NCBI GenBank assembly: GCA_002503395.1
Contig: DARQ01000084.1
Coordinates: 1 to 11,286 of the forward strand
Reading direction: 5' to 3'
Source of the DNA: Euryarchaeota archaeon UBA60
Lineage (GTDB): Archaea > Thermoplasmatota > Poseidoniia > Poseidoniales > Poseidoniaceae
DNA: 11,286 nt
Shown here piece by piece: positions 6,103 to 11,286 of the stretch. The notes under the pieces are model-generated. The model was not told the origin of the DNA. It did not search any database and saw nothing but the letters and a program-made list of their open reading frames with translations. The translations under genes and the position numbers were made by a program. Position 1 is the stretch's first letter, and each line of letters starts with the position of its first letter.

Positions 6103-7359
6103 ATGGACGACCGAGCGGTGCGCTACTCGGACACGGTCCTTATCGATGATTCGGGGGAGCGCCAACTCGGTGATTTTCTTATCCACTCAGATGGTACATG
6201 GAGTGAATCTAACGGTGACGAGGATGTGCAAACGACCATCGATGGCAGCTCCAGACTGCTGACTCGTACCTTCCAAAATTGGCACACTCACATGGCGATG
6301 AGCCTCAATGCACGTGATTTTTCTGACGGTTTTCCCTTACAGGATTGGCTTGAGAAGGCGGTTTTTCCCACCGAAGCCAGAATCACCCCAAAACACGTAC
6401 GGATTGGCACCTATGCCGCGGCGGCTGAGATGATACGTACCGGAACTTCATTTGCCGCAGACATGTACTTCTTCCCGGCTATAGTTGCAGAGGTCATCGA
6501 TGATGTCGGCATCAGGGCACTGTGTGGGGGGCCGGTCTCCGATGTCGCCTTACCGAGTCATCCCTCTGCCGAAAGTGCGCTGGCCGAACTCGATGGCCTT
6601 TTATCGACAAATGGCCAGCACTCGCGCATCGATTACGCCATTTCCACCCACTCGGTCTACCTGTGCAGTGAAGAAACCCTCACCCGGGCTCGCGATCTGG
6701 CTGAGAAACACGACGCGGTGTGCCATATCCATGTCGCCGAGACACGCAAAGAGGTCGCGGATTGCTATGACTCCACCGGGATGTATCCTGCTGAATATCT
6801 CGACAGCCTTGAATTCATGCGCCCTGATACCATCTGTGCCCATTCAAGTTGGGTGAAGAAGTCAGAGATTGCGATGATGGCAGAGAGAGGAGTTGTCGCG
6901 GTGCATTGCCCGACCTCAAACATGAAACTAGCCTGTGGCGGCACGCTATCATTGCCGGCATTTCGATCGGCTGGAGTTGAGGTGCGCCTCGGCACCGATG
7001 GCCCAGCCTCGTCAGGTTCTGGACTGGATATGCGAGTCGAGGCGAAATTCGCCTCGCTGGTGCAGAGGCACGACCATTGGGATGCAACTCTGCTGCCAGC
7101 TCGCGATGTCTTTGCCCTAGCCACCAAAGGTAGCCAGGATTGGGTCGCATGGAATCTCGACGACATCAGGATGAGACCGCTGGGCCGTTCGTCAAATCGC
7201 CACCTCGCCAACCTGATTTTCAGCGGTGCTGATTGTCTAGACATGTGGGTTGAAGGTAAGGCTGTGCGGCGTGATGGCAAGACTGTGACCCTGGACGAGT
7301 CAAAGATCATCGAGGACCTCGACCAAATAGTCGATTCATATTTCCAAGACCTTGAATGA
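6103..7359 (+). CDS. Amidohydrolase of the MTA/SAH deaminase (MtaD/DadD, SsnA/TrzA-like) type
   Basis: The 418-aa product belongs to the metal-dependent amidohydrolases that deaminate adenosine derivatives or related ring compounds. Visible ligands are H61 and H63 (NWHTHMAMSLN), H210 within HIHVAET with E213, H247 (CAHSSW) and D299 (LGTDGPASS); the HCPTSNMKLACGG block (268-280) and GLDM..E are also typical. A poor N-terminal beta-sandwich half (1-55) and the C-terminal LANLIFSGADCLDMWVEGK strand complete the usual composite domain. The stretch after HTH reads NARDFSDGFPLQDWL, where relatives usually have RG..DD.PL, so the substrate may differ from 5'-methylthioadenosine or S-adenosylhomocysteine. 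The ATG at 6103 lacks a strong ribosome site but lies only 21 nt after the EF-hand gene, probably in one transcript. Its stop is 2 nt from the convergent CAX stop. Confidence 0.88.
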   Translation: MDDRAVRYSDTVLIDDSGERQLGDFLIHSDGTWSESNGDEDVQTTIDGSSRLLTRTFQNWHTHMAMSLNARDFSDGFPLQDWLEKAVFPTEARITPKHVRIGTYAAAAEMIRTGTSFAADMYFFPAIVAEVIDDVGIRALCGGPVSDVALPSHPSAESALAELDGLLSTNGQHSRIDYAISTHSVYLCSEETLTRARDLAEKHDAVCHIHVAETRKEVADCYDSTGMYPAEYLDSLEFMRPDTICAHSSWVKKSEIAMMAERGVVAVHCPTSNMKLACGGTLSLPAFRSAGVEVRLGTDGPASSGSGLDMRVEAKFASLVQRHDHWDATLLPARDVFALATKGSQDWVAWNLDDIRMRPLGRSSNRHLANLIFSGADCLDMWVEGKAVRRDGKTVTLDESKIIEDLDQIVDSYFQDLE

Positions 7360-7361
7360 AC

Positions 7362-8540
7362 TCAGAAGTAGAGGAAGGCGATTGCGATAATCGCGTAGGT
7401 CGCGACCAACATTGCTCCCTCAAGCCAATTGCTCTTGCCATCTTGGACGATGAAATTGGCCACCAATACCGCCATGAATGTCGCTGCGGTCTCAAAAATT
7501 CCGAATTCAAGTGTCAGCGGTAGCCCAAAACCCCAAGCGACCAGAATCATCGCCGGGGCGATCAATAGAGCGATTTGGATACTACTGCCGATGGCGATTC
7601 CTATCGACAGGTCCATCTTGTCTTTCCCGGCGACCGTCACCGCGGTGAAATGCTCTGCAGCATTGCCGAACATCGGCAGTAGAATCATCCCGATGAATAG
7701 CGGTGGCAGGCCGAATTGTGAGGCTGCAGCCTCGATTGTGTGCACAAGAATCTCCGCCATCAAAGCGACAAATATGGTCGCACCAACCAGTAATATCACC
7801 GCGTTCTTCAGCGACATCTCGGGTTCTTCATCATGATGACCGTCGGTTGCATATAACTCGGCATGAGTCTTCAGTTGGAACAGAAGATGCAGGCCATATA
7901 CGCCAAGAAGGATGATGGCAGTCCAGCGAGAGAGTTCGACCAGACCACCGATATGCGCGCTATCGGCGGTCATGCCAAACGAGGCCGGAATGACCAGCCC
8001 AACCATCGCCAAGAGCATCAGTGAGCCATTGGTTTGCGAGGCATCCTCATTGAAGGTCTGGGTCGAGTGCTTTATCCCGCCGTATAGTAAGGCCAGACCC
8101 ATGACCAGCAGGAGATTTCCTAGAATCGAGCCAATCAGTGATGCTCGAACGACCTGCATCATCGTTTCTGCAGTATCACTGCCAACCCCGGCCTTGTAGG
8201 CCGCGTATAGTGCCATCACCGCGATTATCACCTCTGCGGCATTACCGAAGGTCGCATTTAGCAGACCACCGACCGATTCCGAGGTCCTTGTCGCAATCTC
8301 TTCGGTCGCCTTACCCATCAACCATGCCAGCGGCATTATTGCCACCATCGAGAAAATGAAAGCCATTCCCGTATTGTGCGTGAAACTGAAATAGAACGCC
8401 ATCGGAACGGTCAGCAAGAGAATGCTGAGCAAATTATTGCGCGGGTCGAAAAAATACCACAACCCGTGCATTCCCGAATCCTCAGATTCGACTTCAACCA
8501 TTACGGTAGCCTCATTCATTCGACCACCGCCCAGTTTCAC
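7362..8540 (-). CDS. cax: CAX-family Ca2+/H+ (cation/proton) antiporter
   Basis: The product is about 392 aa and highly hydrophobic, with about ten to eleven membrane helices in two homologous halves. The alpha repeats are clear: GGLLNATFGNAAEVIIA (91-107, Glu103) and GMILLPMFGNAAEHFTA (284-300, Glu296), the ion-exchange glutamates of the CAX family. The GSILGNLLLVMG motif is at 137-148. The loop between halves (226-242) is acidic and His-rich (HAELYATDGHHDEEPEM), as usual in CAX. It would export Ca2+ from the cytosol in exchange for protons. The longest start is a GTG at 8540 that overlaps the upstream surface-protein stop as GTGA. An ATG at 8519 (M8) preceded by GGTGG is an equally good start and only shortens the N-tail. 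Translation is probably coupled to the surface-protein gene. Confidence 0.93.
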   Translation of the reverse strand: MKLGGGRMNEATVMVEVESEDSGMHGLWYFFDPRNNLLSILLLTVPMAFYFSFTHNTGMAFIFSMVAIMPLAWLMGKATEEIATRTSESVGGLLNATFGNAAEVIIAVMALYAAYKAGVGSDTAETMMQVVRASLIGSILGNLLLVMGLALLYGGIKHSTQTFNEDASQTNGSLMLLAMVGLVIPASFGMTADSAHIGGLVELSRWTAIILLGVYGLHLLFQLKTHAELYATDGHHDEEPEMSLKNAVILLVGATIFVALMAEILVHTIEAAASQFGLPPLFIGMILLPMFGNAAEHFTAVTVAGKDKMDLSIGIAIGSSIQIALLIAPAMILVAWGFGLPLTLEFGIFETAATFMAVLVANFIVQDGKSNWLEGAMLVATYAIIAIAFLYF

Positions 8541-11286
8541 TTCTTTCTCTTTACCACTCTGCGACCGCTGTCCGAGTCTTCATCCTTTTTCTTGCCACGA
8601 CGTGACTTGCGCTGTAGGACATTGACGGCGAATGGGTCGTCTTCATCATCATCATCCTCATCGACATCGGGAATAGCCTTGGATTCTTTTTCCGGAGCGA
8701 CTCCGACAAGTTCGTCCATGTCGGGCTCGGTCGATGTACCGATGAATTCCTTCATCCAATCATCGCCCTCGTCCTCATCCTCACGGACACGGCCACGGCT
8801 CAGGGAGATGGTGATTACAAGCAGAGTAAGAATAAAGGCAAAAACATTCAATCCTGCCAAGCCAAAGACAAAGATGTAAGGCGGGTCACCAAAAGACACC
8901 TCCTCGATTATCGGTTCTGGGTCTGGCTTCAGTGCCTGCTCATATGCACAAATCGTGGTGCCGTTGATGGTGTGGTGGCAGGAATCTACGAGGAAGGTCA
9001 CCCCCGCCTGTCTTTCATTGCCTCCAAGGTCTGTGACCTTTATTTCGACTCGGTGCTCACCGGGCTGGAAATCGGAAGAACTCAAAGAGTAAGTGAAAGC
9101 CACCGACTCATCATGCCAAGTCAACTGAGAATCAGCAAAATTCATCCACGGGCTGGTCGCTTGATTTGATTGACGATAATTATAGGTGAATTTTATCTGC
9201 AAACTGTTGATTCCAACGTCGTCTGACACACTGCCATGAACATTGATTTCACTGCCGTACATGTACTTGCTCTCGGTCGATTGACCAGGGGTATAGATGT
9301 TGATTGAGGGGGCGACCGAATCGATTTTCCACCTCGATTCGTTATATTCGGCCGAATTATAATTTGCATCGGAGATTAGGATTTTCACACTCAAATCACC
9401 GTGGCCATCGGTATTGGAGACCGAGAAATCATAGTAGTATGTCGGCCCAATCGACGGGTCAGCAATATTATCCGATAACATGTTGGCTGGGACATCACCA
9501 ATGGTGTAATACTTGCCATTTGTCGAAGAGATGTTCAGTATCGGGTCACCTGCCAATTCCTCATCGGTGGTAATGACCAATCGATGCTCGCCGTCGAGCA
9601 GAGTTGATGATTCCTGGTCATCAATCGTCAGACCGATTATCGGTGGAATGGTATCCTCGTTAACCTGTAGTGCATTACCTCCGAGGCCAGCGATGATGGT
9701 CGGATTGACATTATTCCATTCATCCGCGACCACTACCGCATACCAAGCATTTTGACTGATATTATCGCCGATGGGCACAGTGGTAGCCATCACCGAGGAG
9801 GTCGCATTGGATGTCGGAATATCACTCTGTATCAACTCCCACCCAGCATCGACCAAGATATCTGAAGTAACCCCATCCTCTGCAAACGGTTCTCCGGCAT
9901 GACGGTAGATATGGTAGATCTCGTTATCCTCTCCGACGTCGTTAACCCATCTGATGATGACTTGGTTGGTGGTGCCAATCATCGTTACCTCGGTGACTCG
10001 GGGATCATCGGGCATGAGGGTATCTTCGATGATCGGGGCGGCCATGTTTTGTATCAGGCCACGATATTGGTAGGTGCCGTTCAAGTGGCCATAACGAGCC
10101 TCGCTGGTGACGAAATAATACGAGGGGTCGCGGGTTACCCCCAAGGGTACATCGGCGATTGCCTCGCCGAAGCCATCGGGAACTGAGGTGACCCAGAAGA
10201 GCGATGAATTCTCGTGGAATTGGCTACCGGGTACAGGGAAATTTGACCACCAGATGTGGTATATCTCGCCTTCTGCACCGATTTGGTCGGTCCATGTCAC
10301 TCTGGTTTTTGCATCGCCAAGGTATTCTGCGGCTACATTGGTAGGCTCGGCAATCCAAGGAGTAAAGGTGTCTTCATAGATTGGGGTGGCGCAACTTATC
10401 GTCAGCGAGTGGATTCCGTATTGGTCAATCACTTCAATACAATAAAAGGAATATCCTATCTGTCCGCGCTCGACATTGAAAAGGTAGGAACTGAAACCTT
10501 CCTGTACCGTTGCAACCAATTCAATATCAGTTCTATTGGTATCACTAAATGGCACCCCAGCCATCCAGATTAGGTAGGACTCGCCGCTCTCTTCGAGCAA
10601 CTGTGACCACGAAATCGTCGTATCCCCACTACCATTATATTGATTTGGAGTAAAGACGGCAATGACATTGTTCGGTGGTGGCGGCGGGATGGTATCTTCA
10701 AACACATAGTCCTCAAGGGTATTACCAGAAAGGAACCGGACATCCTCGTAATCATCACCCTCAGCGGTCCAATTAGGCAAAAGGTAGGTGATTGCATAGT
10801 ACGAAGTTCTCGTCGTCGAGATTGGAATTGGCACATCATAACTCGACACCTCTGCGACCAATACCGCGATAGGCGACTCGGTTGAAAGCATTGTCATCCC
10901 GTTGCTGCGGGTTATCGGGTTGGTGCTGCGCCACAGATGAATCTGATAAGCATCGTCGCCGTCTACCGGCAGTACCGGATTTATCATATTGTAATTTACC
11001 CAGGTCAACGTCGTCACCATTTCCGTTGGGACATACGATGCTTGCAGGAAATATGGCGAACGTACCGGTGACGTCACCTCTTCGACCGGGGTGTACAACG
11101 TTGAGGCGTTGACATCCAGGTTCTCCATCAGGGTTCCATCGCCGTGCTCGGAAACGATGGCGTAGTAAAACGATCCATTTACCCCCGGAGGAATCTGGTA
11201 GGTCACACTATGACCCGGGTGCCGGTCTTCGGTGCCTCGACAATTGTTCGGATTGGAGCCTGAGCCGAATTCATCACATGCATCGA
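8537..11286 (-). CDS. Giant anchored surface protein with tandem FN3-like repeats, 5' end beyond window
   Basis: The frame is open to the right edge (at least 915 aa). The GTG at 11206 is not a true start: the in-frame codons upstream continue the protein (26 more residues). Numbering from the codon at 11206, FN3-like units, each with a B-strand Trp and a YYxI/FYCI F-strand, occupy about 45-172, 173-280, 281-396 and 397-519, after a partial one. Four units end in an EDT linker. Residues 520-740 look like one or two Ig-like beta domains, then a Cys pair at 743 and 753. One membrane helix spans 777-802, followed by a cytosolic tail that is Asp/Glu-rich (809-857) then Lys/Arg-rich to the end. 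Many N-x-S/T sequons suggest archaeal N-glycosylation. Its ligand is unknown; adhesion or cell-envelope roles are possible. The stop overlaps the CAX start. Confidence 0.88.
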   Translation of the reverse strand, partial: DACDEFGSGSNPNNCRGTEDRHPGHSVTYQIPPGVNGSFYYAIVSEHGDGTLMENLDVNASTLYTPVEEVTSPVRSPYFLQASYVPTEMVTTLTWVNYNMINPVLPVDGDDAYQIHLWRSTNPITRSNGMTMLSTESPIAVLVAEVSSYDVPIPISTTRTSYYAITYLLPNWTAEGDDYEDVRFLSGNTLEDYVFEDTIPPPPPNNVIAVFTPNQYNGSGDTTISWSQLLEESGESYLIWMAGVPFSDTNRTDIELVATVQEGFSSYLFNVERGQIGYSFYCIEVIDQYGIHSLTISCATPIYEDTFTPWIAEPTNVAAEYLGDAKTRVTWTDQIGAEGEIYHIWWSNFPVPGSQFHENSSLFWVTSVPDGFGEAIADVPLGVTRDPSYYFVTSEARYGHLNGTYQYRGLIQNMAAPIIEDTLMPDDPRVTEVTMIGTTNQVIIRWVNDVGEDNEIYHIYRHAGEPFAEDGVTSDILVDAGWELIQSDIPTSNATSSVMATTVPIGDNISQNAWYAVVVADEWNNVNPTIIAGLGGNALQVNEDTIPPIIGLTIDDQESSTLLDGEHRLVITTDEELAGDPILNISSTNGKYYTIGDVPANMLSDNIADPSIGPTYYYDFSVSNTDGHGDLSVKILISDANYNSAEYNESRWKIDSVAPSINIYTPGQSTESKYMYGSEINVHGSVSDDVGINSLQIKFTYNYRQSNQATSPWMNFADSQLTWHDESVAFTYSLSSSDFQPGEHRVEIKVTDLGGNERQAGVTFLVDSCHHTINGTTICAYEQALKPDPEPIIEEVSFGDPPYIFVFGLAGLNVFAFILTLLVITISLSRGRVREDEDEGDDWMKEFIGTSTEPDMDELVGVAPEKESKAIPDVDEDDDDEDDPFAVNVLQRKSRRGKKKDEDSDSGRRVVKRKK
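8642..8663 (-). repeat. Short (ATC)n microsatellite coding for the acidic tail
   Basis: The plus strand shows a run of tcatcatcatcatc followed by imperfect copies, which on the coding strand reads GAT/GAG/GAC codons for the Asp/Glu cluster in the cytosolic tail of the surface protein. Slippage could change tail length between strains. Confidence 0.55.
9650..11074 (-). repeat. Tandem FN3-like protein repeats with EDT linkers
   Basis: Four divergent units (11074-10691, 10690-10367, 10366-10019, 10018-9650) of 128, 108, 116 and 123 residues each close with Glu-Asp-Thr, encoded by ggtatcttc or a one-to-two-base variant at 10691-10699, 10367-10375, 10019-10027 and 9650-9658 (plus-strand reading). 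Three of the units share the start W-x(5-6)-G-E-x-Y-x-I-W/Y. Similarity is at protein level, so duplication is old. Confidence 0.7.

Noticed and set aside
11204..11206. GTG as the start of the giant surface protein
   Set aside because: The frame continues without a stop to the right edge and reads as plausible protein (a sequon-free Gly/Asn/Cys-containing stretch), and the first FN3-like unit is already incomplete there.

Overview
The window joins two stretches of DNA that do not look as if they come from the same genome. Positions 1 to about 3960 are very GC-rich and have almost exclusively G or C at third codon positions. Their gene content is bacterial: a VTT/DedA-like membrane protein, a secreted EF-hand protein, ferrochelatase, a DNA methyltransferase and the front half of an EttA-type ABC-F ATPase. 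This suits a high-GC proteobacterium-like or myxobacterium-like organism, though the exact phylum cannot be read from the sequence. From about 4000 to 11286 the composition is moderate, with mixed third positions and TTA codons. The genes there (a cytosolic EF-hand/coiled-coil protein, an MTA/SAH-deaminase-type amidohydrolase, a CAX Ca2+/H+ antiporter and a giant sequon-rich surface protein with a C-terminal anchor and charged tail) suggest a marine euryarchaeon of the Poseidoniales (Marine Group II) kind. That assignment is inference.

The change falls inside a single open frame, the ABC-F gene at 3397-5022, at the codons for the first Walker B / DEPTNHLD motif. The front half reads as EttA; the back half does not carry EttA hallmarks. 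Either the contig is a chimera built at a conserved motif, or this is a true recombinant gene. Every cross-junction inference, including any idea that the left and right genes work together, depends on which is true.

Left part: the minus strand carries the secreted triple EF-hand protein (1213-707) followed 41 nt later by a VTT-family membrane protein that leaves the window at position 1. A roughly 320-nt divergent spacer, which includes a strong hairpin, separates these from a tight plus-strand run: hemH (1538-2548), an orphan beta-class DNA methyltransferase overlapping it by 7 nt (2542-3384), and the ABC-F gene 12 nt further on.

Right part: after a 144-nt AT-richer spacer come, on the plus strand, an EF-hand/coiled-coil protein (5167-6081) and, 21 nt later, an amidohydrolase (6103-7359). 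Facing them on the minus strand, with only 2 nt between stop codons, is the CAX antiporter (8540-7362). Its start overlaps the stop of the giant surface protein (8537 to beyond 11286) as GTGA. The EF-hand protein, the Ca2+ exporter and the coupled surface protein make a calcium-handling neighbourhood plausible on the right-hand side. No RNA genes, CRISPR arrays or insertion sequences were seen.
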